Of a stretch of DNA of 64,000 bases, positions 29,081-38,406 are shown in pieces. This stretch comes from Lachnospiraceae bacterium (lineage in GTDB: Bacteria; Bacillota; Clostridia; Lachnospirales; Lachnospiraceae). Below the pieces are notes generated by a model. The model was not told the origin of the DNA. It did not search any database and worked only from the letters and a program-made list of their open reading frames with translations. Every line of letters starts with the position of its first letter. Positions within the stretch are counted from its first letter, which is position 1. Location of the stretch: assembly GCA_016283775.1 (NCBI GenBank), contig JAEENL010000141.1, forward strand, positions 1-64,000. The letters run 5' to 3'. The translations under genes and the position numbers were made by a program.

Positions 29081-30055
29081 ATGAAAACATTAAAGAAGAT
29101 CTTATCATCCGCACTTATTGCGGTGCTTACCGTCGCATGCCTTGCCGGCTGCGGAAAGAAGGAAGAATCCGAGGTCAGAGTCGGCGTTCTTAAAGGACCC
29201 ACAGGAATGGGCGCCATTGAGATCATGTCTCTTTCGGATGAGGGAGAGTATGAGAAATATAAGTTCACACTCACTTCCGATACGACCGATATTGTTGCAA
29301 GACTCACAAACGGCGACCTTGACATAGGCGCGCTTCCCACGAATGTAGCTGCAAACCTCTACAACAAGACAAGCGGCGGCGTGCAGATGATAGCCATCAA
29401 CTGCACAGGCGTGCTCTATATCCTTGAAAACGGAAACAGCGTAAATTCCGTTAAGGACCTCAAGGGTAAGACCATTTACACCATCGGACAGGGTTCAAAT
29501 CCCGAATATGTGCTTAATTACATCTTAAGACAGAACGGTCTTGAGCCCGGAACTGACGTGACCATTGAGTACAAGGATGCGAGCGAGGTTTCCGCTCTTA
29601 TGATCACAGGCGGTGCCGAGATCTGCATGCTCCCCGTGCCCGCAGTCACCACGATCCTTGCAAAAAATTCAAGTGTCCGCAAGGCTCTTGATGTGACCAC
29701 AGAGTTCAGAAATGCCGCAAACGACGGAAGCGAGCTTACCATGGGCTGCCTCGTTGCAACAAAGGAATTCATCGAAAAGCATCCCGATGATGTAAAGCTT
29801 TTCCTTGAAAGATACGAGAAGTCCATAAAGAACGTGCTGGGCGACATCGATGCTTCTTCTGAGCTTATCGCAAAATATGAGATCACAGGCTCTGCCGCTA
29901 TCGCAAAAGCAGCTATCCCCGATGCAGGTATCGTATGCGTTACCGGTAAGGACATGAAGCCCATGATCAATGGTTATTTTAAGGTGCTCTATGACGCAAA
30001 TGCTTCTTCTGTAGGCGGTAACATGCCCGGAGACGATTTCTATTATTCAAAGTAA
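29081..30055 (+). CDS. NitT/TauT-type ABC transporter substrate-binding lipoprotein
   Basis: Lipobox CLAGCG; SBP fold motifs (GPTGMGAIEIMSL, NGDLDIGALPTNVAANLYNKT, VKDLKGKTIYTIGQGSNPEYVLNYIL). Confidence 0.85.
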   Translation: MKTLKKILSSALIAVLTVACLAGCGKKEESEVRVGVLKGPTGMGAIEIMSLSDEGEYEKYKFTLTSDTTDIVARLTNGDLDIGALPTNVAANLYNKTSGGVQMIAINCTGVLYILENGNSVNSVKDLKGKTIYTIGQGSNPEYVLNYILRQNGLEPGTDVTIEYKDASEVSALMITGGAEICMLPVPAVTTILAKNSSVRKALDVTTEFRNAANDGSELTMGCLVATKEFIEKHPDDVKLFLERYEKSIKNVLGDIDASSELIAKYEITGSAAIAKAAIPDAGIVCVTGKDMKPMINGYFKVLYDANASSVGGNMPGDDFYYSK

Positions 30056-30059
30056 GACC

Positions 30060-30851
30060 ATGAAGGATGCCGTAAAAAATATAAAAATGATACGGTTTTT
30101 AAAAGCCCTGTTTGCCACCTGTTTCTGGGTGGGAGTGTGGGCGCTTGCCTCACGCGCGGTGGGAAAGGAACTCCTTATCCCATCGCCGCTTGTGGTGCTT
30201 TCGAGGATAGGCGGTCTTGTGGTCACTAAGCCCTTCTGGATAAAAACGGGAGTCTCACTCCTCCGCGTGCTCGGAGGATTTGCCGCAGGACTCATTGGCG
30301 GCACGGTACTTTCCGTTCTTGCATCAGTCTCAGAGATTGCAGAGGCTCTGATCACCCCGTTCATCCGCATCATCCGGTCCACGCCTGTGACATCGTTTAT
30401 CATTCTTGTGATGCTCTGGATAAGCTACACCTTTGTTCCCGTCTTTATTGCAGGGCTTTTGGTCACGCCCATCATGTACATGAACCTGCGAGAGGGCATC
30501 ATCGAGACCGACAAAAATCTGCTGGAGGTGGCCGGGATATTCAGGTTTGGAAAGTGGAAGACCGTAAAAGTGGTGTACATTCCTTCGGTCAAGCCTTACT
30601 TTGTTTCCGCTGCGGTCACGTCCCTCGGACTTGCCTGGAAAGCGGGCATCGCGTCAGAAGTGCTCAGCCTCCCTTCAAATTCCGTGGGCAGAGAGATCTA
30701 CTATTCAAAGCTTTATCTTGAAACTCCTGATCTTTTTGCGTGGACGGTCGTTGTTGTGATCTTCAGCTTTTTCTTTGAAAAGCTTTTTGAGATATTTGTA
30801 AAGAACAGAAAAAAAGAAAAGGAGGCCGTGAAGGAAAATGAAGATAACTGA
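30060..30851 (+). CDS. NitT/TauT/SsuC-type ABC transporter permease
   Basis: Binding-protein-dependent permease EAA-type loop (TDKNLLEVAGIFRFGKWKTVKVVYIPSVKPYFVSAAVTSLGLAWKAGIASEVLSLP). Confidence 0.88.
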   Translation: MKDAVKNIKMIRFLKALFATCFWVGVWALASRAVGKELLIPSPLVVLSRIGGLVVTKPFWIKTGVSLLRVLGGFAAGLIGGTVLSVLASVSEIAEALITPFIRIIRSTPVTSFIILVMLWISYTFVPVFIAGLLVTPIMYMNLREGIIETDKNLLEVAGIFRFGKWKTVKVVYIPSVKPYFVSAAVTSLGLAWKAGIASEVLSLPSNSVGREIYYSKLYLETPDLFAWTVVVVIFSFFFEKLFEIFVKNRKKEKEAVKENEDN

Positions 30852-31404
30852 TCTTACGGTTTCCTATTCGGGACATGTGGTGCTCGACAGGCTTTCTCTG
30901 GAGACCGGGAACGGGATAACTTGCATAATGGGAGAGAGCGGATACGGAAAGACCACGCTGCTTCATACCATTGCGGGGCTTGTGAAAAAGGATTCGGGAA
31001 GCATCGAGGGCGGACCTGAACGGCCTGCCGTGATGTTTCAGGAGGACCGCCTTTTTCCGTGGCTCACGGCGCTTGAAAATATCAAGGTCGTCTGCAATGA
31101 TGAAGAAAAAGCGTTGAGGCTCCTTAAAGAGGTCGAGCTGGAAGGCCATGCGGAAAAATATCCGTCTGAGCTTTCGGGCGGAATGAAACGCAGAGTGGCG
31201 CTTGCAAGAACGCTTTCTTTTGACTCCGACATGATCATCCTCGATGAGCCGTTCAAAGGGCTTGACGAGGCCCTCACAAAAAGGATGGCGGCACTCATAA
31301 AAAGGTGCGAGGTGCCTGTGATACTTGCGACACATGCTGAGTCGGACATAGAACTTCTCGGCGCAAAAAAGATAGATATTCAAAGGTTGGGCAAAGCAGT
31401 ATGA
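30838..31404 (+). CDS. Short ABC transporter ATPase
   Basis: Walker [10 protein letters not shown], signature [15 protein letters not shown], Walker [14 protein letters not shown]; overlaps permease and NifH-like genes. Confidence 0.9.
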   Translation: MKITDLTVSYSGHVVLDRLSLETGNGITCIMGESGYGKTTLLHTIAGLVKKDSGSIEGGPERPAVMFQEDRLFPWLTALENIKVVCNDEEKALRLLKEVELEGHAEKYPSELSGGMKRRVALARTLSFDSDMIILDEPFKGLDEALTKRMAALIKRCEVPVILATHAESDIELLGAKKIDIQRLGKAV

Positions 31405-32162
31405 GAAAGATCGCGATATACGGAAAAGGCGGAATAGGAAAATCAACGACCACGTCAAATGTCTCCATGGCGCTCTCAAAGCTCGGGTACAAGGTCATGC
31501 AGGTGGGATGCGACCCCAAGGCGGATTCCACAGGCGCGCTTGCGGGCGGAAAAAAGATCACCACGGTGCTTGATTCGATACGTGAAAAAGGCGATGACGT
31601 CACGCTTGATGATATAGTGACGGTGGGCGACGGAGGAGTCCTCCTCGTGGAAGCGGGAGGCCCCACACCCGGCCTCGGATGCGCGGGAAGGGGCATTATC
31701 ACGGCGTTTGAAAAGCTGGAAAAGCTCGGCGCGTTTGAAAGATACGCCCCGGACATTGTGATCTATGATGTCCTCGGAGATGTGGTGTGCGGCGGATTTG
31801 CCATGCCGATAAGGGACGGATATGCCAAAAATGTGTTTATCGTGACCAGTGGCGAAAAAATGGCGATGTATGCCGCGGGAAATATCGCGATAGCTGTCGA
31901 CAACTTCAAGAGCCGCGGATATGCAAGGCTTTCAGGTATCATCCTCAACAAGCGGAATGTAGAAGATGAGGAAGAAAAGGTGAGAAAGCTCGCGGACGAC
32001 ATCGATTCGAAAGTGGTCGCGGTCATGGAGAGAAGCCCTCTGGTCCAGGACGCCGAAGCCCTTGGATCCACTGTGGTGTCGGCATTTCCCGATTCCGAAA
32101 TGGCAAAGCACTATACAGAGCTTGCCGAGATCATGCTGAAGGAGTCTGACGATGATCAGTGA
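31401..32162 (+). CDS. NifH/BchL/CfbC-superfamily nitrogenase-like reductase iron protein
   Basis: P-loop [23 protein letters not shown]; both 4Fe-4S ligand motifs (GLGCAGRG and [12 protein letters not shown]). Confidence 0.93.
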   Translation: MRKIAIYGKGGIGKSTTTSNVSMALSKLGYKVMQVGCDPKADSTGALAGGKKITTVLDSIREKGDDVTLDDIVTVGDGGVLLVEAGGPTPGLGCAGRGIITAFEKLEKLGAFERYAPDIVIYDVLGDVVCGGFAMPIRDGYAKNVFIVTSGEKMAMYAAGNIAIAVDNFKSRGYARLSGIILNKRNVEDEEEKVRKLADDIDSKVVAVMERSPLVQDAEALGSTVVSAFPDSEMAKHYTELAEIMLKESDDDQ

Positions 32163-33429
32163 CAATAACGGAGGCCTCCCGAGATACTGCCATCCCTTTC
32201 ACGGTGGATGGGATGTCGCAAGGATGGCTTTGAACATACCTGAAAGCAAGATATTGTTTGTGTGCCCCGCGAGCTGCGCGAGGATAATCAGCCTGAACGC
32301 CCTGAACTACGGTTACAAGGACCGGATCTACGTGCTCTCGATCACCGAAGAGGATATTGTTGCGGGAGATTATGAGGAAAAAACGGTGCAGGCTGCGCTT
32401 GAAGTGCTTGCGACAGAAGAAGTGAGGCCGCGTGCGCTGATCATCTATGTGAGCTGTATTGACGCAATGCTCGGGAATGATCATGCTTTCCAGACAAAGC
32501 GCATAATGGAGCGCTACCCCGATGTCAACTGTTTTGTCCTCAGAATGTGCCCCATCACGCGTTACAGTTCGGATCTTCCGCTTGTCGCGCTGCAGTATGA
32601 CATGTATTCGGCGCTTCCCGAGGCCACCGTGCCCAAGGAGAAGATAGTTGCGTTCATCGGGAGCAATCTGCCCCTTTCGGACGATAACGAGCTTGTCAGG
32701 ATAATAAAAGAAAACGGATATACGCCGCTTCATATCGGGCAGAGTTCTTCATATGATGATTTTCTTAAGGTAAGAGCGTCTGCGTTGAACATCTGCTATA
32801 TGCCGTTTGCAAAGAAAGCGTGCGACATGCTTAAAGCACGCTACGGAACGGATTATGTCCCCATAGCGCTGAAGCATGACACAGATTATATCGATTCGGC
32901 AATAACGATGCTCTGCGAAAAGCTTTCCGTGCCTTTGCCTGACTTAAAAAAACTTCGTGAAGAGGCATTAAAAGAGCTGTCCGAGGCAGCGGCGATATGC
33001 GATAAAGAAGTGGTCATAGACACCACGGCAACGCTGTTTCCTGACGAACTGAGACGATTGCTTGACACGGCAGGCTTCAGGACGGGAAGGATCTACAAGG
33101 ATTCCGCCGGCGCCATGGAGCCGGATGTGGATTCGGGTCATATCACGATGCCCGGAAAACGTGAGTATGACACGGTCGACCATGACAAGATATCGATAGG
33201 TCTTGTTTCCGGGTGCTTTGAAAAAGCGGAAAAGCAGGTGCCGTTGTTTTATGATAACGGACACTGGGGATACGATGAACTGAGATTTATCGCGCGCACG
33301 ATAAAGGAAAGGCTTTTGGATGTAAGCGGAGCAACGGAGGGAATAGGACCGGAATGCCTACGGCATTCCAATGATAGTCGCTCAAAGCCGCGACGGGCTC
33401 CCCGTTGCGGAGCAACGGAGGAGATATGA
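32152..33429 (+). CDS. Nitrogenase component 1-like subunit (NifD/NifE superfamily, divergent)
   Basis: Cys pattern RYCHPFHG / CPASCAR / [12 protein letters not shown] corresponds in order and context to the three component-1 cluster ligands; [10 protein letters not shown] resembles the component-1 D-V-x-G motif. Confidence 0.85.
   Translation: MISDNNGGLPRYCHPFHGGWDVARMALNIPESKILFVCPASCARIISLNALNYGYKDRIYVLSITEEDIVAGDYEEKTVQAALEVLATEEVRPRALIIYVSCIDAMLGNDHAFQTKRIMERYPDVNCFVLRMCPITRYSSDLPLVALQYDMYSALPEATVPKEKIVAFIGSNLPLSDDNELVRIIKENGYTPLHIGQSSSYDDFLKVRASALNICYMPFAKKACDMLKARYGTDYVPIALKHDTDYIDSAITMLCEKLSVPLPDLKKLREEALKELSEAAAICDKEVVIDTTATLFPDELRRLLDTAGFRTGRIYKDSAGAMEPDVDSGHITMPGKREYDTVDHDKISIGLVSGCFEKAEKQVPLFYDNGHWGYDELRFIARTIKERLLDVSGATEGIGPECLRHSNDSRSKPRRAPRCGATEEI
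33326..33421 (+). repeat. 81-bp in-frame palindromic insertion with 15-bp flanking direct repeat
   Basis: GCGGAGCAACGGAGG at 33326-33340 and 33407-33421 (offset 81 bp); encloses hairpins GGAATGCC-TAC-GGCATTCC, GTCGC-TCAAAGCC-GCGAC and CCGTTGC-GGA-GCAACGG. Confidence 0.8.
33374..33402 (+). repeat. Dispersed hairpin motif copy A
   Basis: ATAGTCGCTCAAAGCCGCGACGGGCTCCC, 27/29 identical to copy B at 38341-38369. Confidence 0.85.
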
Positions 33430-34457
33430 AGGGATTATACAGGGTGATGCCCCCGATAGCGCCGGATTACGGCGGTGCCTGTGAGGTGCTTTACGAACTT
33501 GGAGGTCTTGTGCTGATCCATGATGCATCAGGATGTACGGTTAATTATGTTCATTTTGATGAGCCGCGTTTCGGGGAAATGCCCTCAAACGTCTTCTGCT
33601 CGGGGCTTACCGAGATAGAGGCGGTGATGGGGGATGACGAGATAGTGATCGGTAAGGCCGTAAAAGCCGCAGAGATGCTTAAGCCTGCGTTTATCGCGTT
33701 TATCGGAAGTTCTGTTCCTATGGTCGTAGGAACGGATTTTAAGGGAATAGCAAGGCTTTGTGAGGACAGGACCGGTGTGCCCTGTTTCGGTTTTGATACG
33801 AACGGACTCCGCTATTACACTGACGGCGCGTCCAAGGCTATGCTCGCTGTCATAAAGAGATTTTGTGAGAAAAGAGAAGCCGAGACCGAAGAGAAAAACG
33901 ACGCAATTAATCTGCTGGGGCTTATTCCGATGAATTACGGAACCCTTGCGGAAACAGCAAAAGTCAAAGCACTCTTTAAAAACGTCCGTTCTTCTCTCGG
34001 ATTTGACACGGTGCTCTCCGATGTCCGTAAAATGGCCGGCGCATCAAAGAATGTCGTGGTGTCCGCAGCAGGACTCGCATCGGCAGAGTATATGAAAAAG
34101 GAATACGGCATCCCGTATGAGGTCGGAGTGCCCTATACAAGGGAATTTTTTGAAGGTTCTGAGGTTTGTGACGCTTTTGCTCTTGACAAAAAAGACAGGA
34201 TACTTGTGATAGGAGAAGGTGTGGACGCCTCTTCGCTTGCCGGGGCAATCGGAGGAGCCGCTTCGCTGGACATGTTTTCAAAATATCCCGGCGCGACCTA
34301 CAGGACGAGTGACGAGGCTGAGATAGCCGAGATCGGGCAAGGGTTTGATGTGATCATAGCAGATCCCGGCCTTAAGGAGCTGTTCAAGCAAAAGACGTTT
34401 CTTTCCCGCCCAACGGTGTCGGTTTCCGGCGGTATAGATCCCAACAAAAAATTTTAA
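33426..34457 (+). CDS. Nitrogenase component 1-like subunit (second, divergent)
   Basis: GGACEVLYELGGLVLIHDASGCTVNY, SGLTEIEAVMGDDE, AFIGSSVPMVVGTDFKGIA, VPCFGFDTNG; start at ATG 33426 overlapping upstream stop (ATGA). Confidence 0.82.
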   Translation: MKGLYRVMPPIAPDYGGACEVLYELGGLVLIHDASGCTVNYVHFDEPRFGEMPSNVFCSGLTEIEAVMGDDEIVIGKAVKAAEMLKPAFIAFIGSSVPMVVGTDFKGIARLCEDRTGVPCFGFDTNGLRYYTDGASKAMLAVIKRFCEKREAETEEKNDAINLLGLIPMNYGTLAETAKVKALFKNVRSSLGFDTVLSDVRKMAGASKNVVVSAAGLASAEYMKKEYGIPYEVGVPYTREFFEGSEVCDAFALDKKDRILVIGEGVDASSLAGAIGGAASLDMFSKYPGATYRTSDEAEIAEIGQGFDVIIADPGLKELFKQKTFLSRPTVSVSGGIDPNKKF

Positions 34458-34465
34458 AAAAGTTG

Positions 34466-34494
34466 TTGACAAACGTATTATGGCGTGGTAATAT
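34466..34494 (+). promoter_or_regulatory. tRNA promoter
   Basis: TTGACA-N17-TAATAT about 25 bp before the tRNA. Confidence 0.8.
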
Positions 34495-34518
34495 ACCACT
34501 TGCGTTTAAAAATGCAAT

Positions 34519-34591
34519 GCGTCATTAGCTCAGCTGGTAGAGCACCTGACTCTTAATCAGGGTGTCCAGGGTTCGAGCCCCTGATGACGCA
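34519..34591 (+). tRNA. tRNA-Lys(CTT)
   Basis: Acceptor GCGTCAT/ATGACGC, D-arm, anticodon loop CTCTTAA, T-loop GTTCGAGCC; CCA not encoded. Confidence 0.95.
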
Positions 34592-34653
34592 CTCGAGTAC
34601 CGATTTTGGCGACTGGATTCGCTGGGGTTGGTGCTTTGTTTTTTTTTCTCTTA

Positions 34654-36183
34654 TCAGTGGTTCGGATTTACTATCTCGAGCACGTAGTATCCGTCATCGA
34701 GCGGTTCGGGCGGGGAATAGGAAAAACCGGATCCGTTGAGCCCTTCCTGCACCGCGTTTATCACCTCTTCTGCGGAAAGCTCGGAGGAGCGGTAGGTTAT
34801 GGTGATGTATTCTGCCTGTGACTGGGCCGCAGTCTTTGAGACAACATCATTTCGGGTGTGGCAGACATAGTCCTCGTAAAAATACAGCAGGTGCTTCGCC
34901 GATGTGCACGAATGCGCATAGGGCGAAGTATTTTTGTGCGTTTTTGAAAAATAGTCGTCGCTCTTTAAAAAATAGTTATAGCGGAGGCGGGCACCGGCCC
35001 CAACGGGATCGTCCCAGGTGAGGTCGATGTTGTACCATTTTCCGTCAAGCTTCACCTGGTTCCAGGCGTGGCTCGTGCTGTCGGTATAACCCTCGACTGT
35101 GATGCATTCTATGCCGTTGAGGAGCATGAAGATCCGAAACGTGTCGGAATATCCGTCGCAGACAGCGAGACCGGTCGAAAGAAGGCCGTATGGTGTGTGT
35201 GACGCGGCCGAGGCGTAGTTGTCATAGGAGATGGATGAGATGATGCTGTCGTGCACCACACGGATCTTTTGGATGTCGGATTTGGAAGAAAGCTTCCATT
35301 CATCCGAAAGCCTTGCGATCTCTGTTACCGCGGCAAGCTCCGAGCTTGAGAGCACAGACATGTCACCTGTCCTTACAGCGTAGGAATATTGCGGGTTGTA
35401 GACGACCTTTACCGAATAATAGACATAGATGCAGTTTTTGTAGACCGCGCTGTTTTCCGTGTCCACCGTGATGCTGTAGACCTCAGGGATCGCAGCGGAG
35501 AACTCGGAAGGGGCCACTACGCATGAAGCATCGGAGTAGACCATTCCGAAGGATGAGTAATCAAGGGCATTTTTGAAAAAGCCTTTAAAAGCGTCATTCC
35601 GTGATGAATAAAGGTATACGGAGTCGTAATTGAGAACGGTGTTTGTGTGGACTTCGAGGGACTTTATGAATTTTGAAGCCGCATCGCTTGCCGCTTTTCC
35701 GGTGGTCTTTGTCGGTGTGGGAGTCGGTGTTTTAGTCGGCTTTGGTGTGGGGGTGTTTGTTGCCGTGGGTTTTGGAGTGGGAGTGTTTGTTGCCGTGGGC
35801 TTTGGAGTGGGAGTGTTTGTTGCCGTGGGCTTTGGAGTGGGGGTGTTTGTTGCCGTGGGCTTGGGCGTAGGGGTATTTGTGGCAGTGGGCTCCGGAGTGG
35901 GGGTATTTGTGGCAGTGGGCTCAGGAGTTGGCGTGCTCGTGGCGGTGGGCAGCGGTGTCGGAGTGTCCGTAGCTGCAGGCGGCACTGTAGGAGCAGGTGT
36001 GTCTGTAGCTGCAGGCACCGGAGTAGGCGTATCCGCTGTATCAGGCGAGGACGTATGATCATCCACGGAAACGATATCCGGGATGACACGGCTGATATTG
36101 ACACAGCCTCCCAGCGCTGCCGATGAAAGCCCCAGCGCTGCGATAAGGATATATATGTGTTTTTTTGCGTCTTTGATCTTCAT
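34654..36183 (-). CDS. Lipoprotein with long Thr/Pro repeat linker and transglutaminase-like domain, paralog of 2874-4031
   Basis: Lipobox ALGGC; tandem [10 protein letters not shown] repeats; [20 protein letters not shown] and [22 protein letters not shown]. Confidence 0.8.
   Translation of the reverse strand: MKIKDAKKHIYILIAALGLSSAALGGCVNISRVIPDIVSVDDHTSSPDTADTPTPVPAATDTPAPTVPPAATDTPTPLPTATSTPTPEPTATNTPTPEPTATNTPTPKPTATNTPTPKPTATNTPTPKPTATNTPTPKPTATNTPTPKPTKTPTPTPTKTTGKAASDAASKFIKSLEVHTNTVLNYDSVYLYSSRNDAFKGFFKNALDYSSFGMVYSDASCVVAPSEFSAAIPEVYSITVDTENSAVYKNCIYVYYSVKVVYNPQYSYAVRTGDMSVLSSSELAAVTEIARLSDEWKLSSKSDIQKIRVVHDSIISSISYDNYASAASHTPYGLLSTGLAVCDGYSDTFRIFMLLNGIECITVEGYTDSTSHAWNQVKLDGKWYNIDLTWDDPVGAGARLRYNYFLKSDDYFSKTHKNTSPYAHSCTSAKHLLYFYEDYVCHTRNDVVSKTAAQSQAEYITITYRSSELSAEEVINAVQEGLNGSGFSYSPPEPLDDGYYVLEIVNPNH
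35745..35965 (-). repeat. Coding tandem repeat, about 30-bp unit (10 aa [10 protein letters not shown])
   Basis: Repeated TTTGGAGTGGGAGTGTTTGTTGCCGTGGGC units on the plus strand, degenerating at the ends. Confidence 0.85.
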
Positions 36184-36351
36184 GGTGAAGTATTATAGCA
36201 AATTTACTCTGACAAAACACTACTTTTTTGACTTACACGGCATGAACATCCTACCCCTTGTTTCGCTCTCCTTTTTATGATAAAATATCAAGGATGTGAA
36301 GTTGTGCCTTTTGACATGGCTTTACGCCTATAATTCCGGGGAGAAGAAGCA

Positions 36352-36933
36352 ATGGGCAGGATTTACACCGTTATGGGGAAAAGCGCGACAGGGAAGGATA
36401 CCGTATACAGGCGCCTGTTGGAGCGGTTTCACGACAGATTCAGAAAGGTAGTCCTTTATACCACCAGACCCATCAGAGCGGGCGAGCAGAACGGTGTCGA
36501 ATATTATTTCGTTACCATCCCACAGATGGAAGAGATGAAAGCTGCGGGAAAGATCCTCGAGATCCGCATGTACAATACGGTCTACGGCCCATGGTACTAT
36601 TTCACCGCAAACGACGGACAGATAAACCTTGACGAGTCGGATTACATGATGATCACCACTCTTGCCGGATATGAGAGCATCCGCGATCATTTCGGCACCG
36701 AAAACGTGATCCCCATCTATACCGAGATCGACAACTATACAAGGCTTCACAGGGCCGTTGAACGTGAGGGCAGACAAAAGGTTCCCAATTTCTCCGAGGT
36801 CTGCAGAAGATATCTTGCGGATGAGGAGGATTTTTCGGAAAGCGAGCTTCAAAGGCTCGGTGTGAACAAGCGCTTTATCAACGATGATCTTGACAGATGT
36901 CTTGAGGAGATCGGCGAATGGATATCAAAATAA
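36352..36933 (+). CDS. Guanylate kinase-like protein
   Basis: GKSATGKDTVYRRLLERF P-loop; LYTTRPIRAGEQNGVEYYFV. Confidence 0.82.
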   Translation: MGRIYTVMGKSATGKDTVYRRLLERFHDRFRKVVLYTTRPIRAGEQNGVEYYFVTIPQMEEMKAAGKILEIRMYNTVYGPWYYFTANDGQINLDESDYMMITTLAGYESIRDHFGTENVIPIYTEIDNYTRLHRAVEREGRQKVPNFSEVCRRYLADEEDFSESELQRLGVNKRFINDDLDRCLEEIGEWISK

Positions 36934-37361
36934 ACCAGACGCAACAGGTAAAAACGGTCGAAAGCAATGCTCCTGCTCCGGAAGCACCGAAGGAGGATTT
37001 CAGCTTTACGCTCATCAGCAAGATAGCGGAAGCGGATCTGCAGGAAAAGCTTGCGGTCTTGATCGAGGACATCACCAAGGAAGGAAAAAAGATCCAAAAG
37101 CACATGGACGTGCGCGACATGAAGCAGTATCGTGCGCTCATCAAGGAGTTCATGAACGAGATAGTCACGCATTCCCACAAATTCGAGCGTGAGAACTTCC
37201 TTGACAAACGCGGACGTCACAGGGTTTACGGCATGATCAAGCTGATCGACGAAAACCTTGACGCGCTGACCGAGGAACTTCTGAAGGAAGAAAAAGACGC
37301 GATGGCCATTTTGACCAGAGTTGACGAGATCAGAGGCCTGCTTCTCGATATCATGACATGA
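36918..37361 (+). CDS. YaaR-family (DUF327) protein
   Basis: Alpha-helical DUF327-like sequence; synteny with delta' subunit, PSP1 and YabB-type genes as in Firmicutes. Confidence 0.8.
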   Translation: MDIKINQTQQVKTVESNAPAPEAPKEDFSFTLISKIAEADLQEKLAVLIEDITKEGKKIQKHMDVRDMKQYRALIKEFMNEIVTHSHKFERENFLDKRGRHRVYGMIKLIDENLDALTEELLKEEKDAMAILTRVDEIRGLLLDIMT

Positions 37362-38344
37362 CATACAAAGAAGTATACGGACAGGAAAAAACATCAGAAT
37401 TTCTGAAAAGGACCGTGGCTGAACGAAAGATCAGCCACGCATACATTTTCTGCGGGGAAAAAGGCAGCGGGAAAAAGCTGCTTTCCGGACTTTTTGCTAC
37501 GGCCATCCTCTGCGAAAAGGGAGGTCCCGAGCCTTGCGGGGAATGTATTTCGTGTAAACAGGCGGCATCAGGCAACAATCCCGACCTGAAATACATCACG
37601 CACGAAAAGCCGAACGTCATAAGTGTTGACGAGATCAGAGTCCAGCTGAATGCGGATATAGCGGTAAAACCGTATTGCCACGAAAAAAAGGTCTACATCA
37701 TCGATGAGGCCGAAAAGATGAATGAGCAGGCGCAGAACGCGATGCTGAAGACCATCGAGGAACCGCCCGGATATGCTGTGATGATCCTTCTCGTAACGAA
37801 TGAAAAAATACTGCTCCCCACCATACGTTCAAGATGCATTTTGATAAATCTGCGTCCTGTCGAAAAGAAGCATATCAAAAAGCTGCTCGTGGAGAAGCAC
37901 GGCATTTCGGACTATCTGGCCGATATCGCGGCTTCCTATGCGGACGGGATACCCGGGAGAGCGGTGGATTTTGCTTCATCGGAGGAATTTTCCGCACTGA
38001 GGTCGGATGTCATCGGTACCATGAAAAAAATGAGCAGGCTTGAGGCGTCCGAGCTGCCCGCCCTGATAAAGTCGTGGAATGACAAGCAGGAGCTGCCGGA
38101 CAGGCTGAGCCTTGTGTATATGTGGTACAGAGACGTTTTGGTGACAAAGGTGCTCGACAGTACGGACGGTGTGCTTTTCAAGGACGAGGAAGCGGCGCTG
38201 TATGAATATGCCGATCTTCTCACGTGCGAGGAGATCGTAAAAAAGCTGGATGCGGTAAATCTGCTCCGCGAAAGAATGAGATATAACGTAAATCCCGAGG
38301 CGGCGCTGATGCTGTTTTTCCTGAGCTTGAGAGACAGGAAATAG
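37358..38344 (+). CDS. holB: DNA polymerase III delta' subunit
   Basis: ISHAYIFCGEKGSGKKLLSGLFA; CGECISCKQ zinc site; VYIIDEAEKMNEQAQNAMLKTIEEPPGYAVMILL. Confidence 0.9.
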   Translation: MTYKEVYGQEKTSEFLKRTVAERKISHAYIFCGEKGSGKKLLSGLFATAILCEKGGPEPCGECISCKQAASGNNPDLKYITHEKPNVISVDEIRVQLNADIAVKPYCHEKKVYIIDEAEKMNEQAQNAMLKTIEEPPGYAVMILLVTNEKILLPTIRSRCILINLRPVEKKHIKKLLVEKHGISDYLADIAASYADGIPGRAVDFASSEEFSALRSDVIGTMKKMSRLEASELPALIKSWNDKQELPDRLSLVYMWYRDVLVTKVLDSTDGVLFKDEEAALYEYADLLTCEEIVKKLDAVNLLRERMRYNVNPEAALMLFFLSLRDRK

Positions 38345-38387
38345 TCCCTCAAAGCCGGGACGGGCTCCCGGCAATTTCATTGCCGGG
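38341..38387 (+). repeat. Dispersed hairpin motif copy B in the 5' region of the PSP1 gene
   Basis: ATAGTCCCTCAAAGCCGGGACGGGCTCCC plus second hairpin CCCGGCAA-TTTCA-TTGCCGGG, located between holB stop and SD. Confidence 0.85.
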
Positions 38388-38406
38388 CGAGAATGGAGGT
38401 TCATAA

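Noticed and set aside
31401-34457. Bona fide nitrogen fixation (nifHDK)
   Set aside because: The component-1-like proteins are too short and divergent, the third Cys is missing in one subunit, and no nifB/E/N is in the window. Better called nitrogenase-like.
35745-35965. CRISPR-like regular repeats
   Set aside because: Contiguous 30-bp units without spacers, all in frame in a lipoprotein linker.
35630-36058. 142-aa plus-strand ORF rich in [10 protein letters not shown]
   Set aside because: Antisense reading of the Thr/Pro coding repeat of 34654-36183; low complexity, no independent signals.
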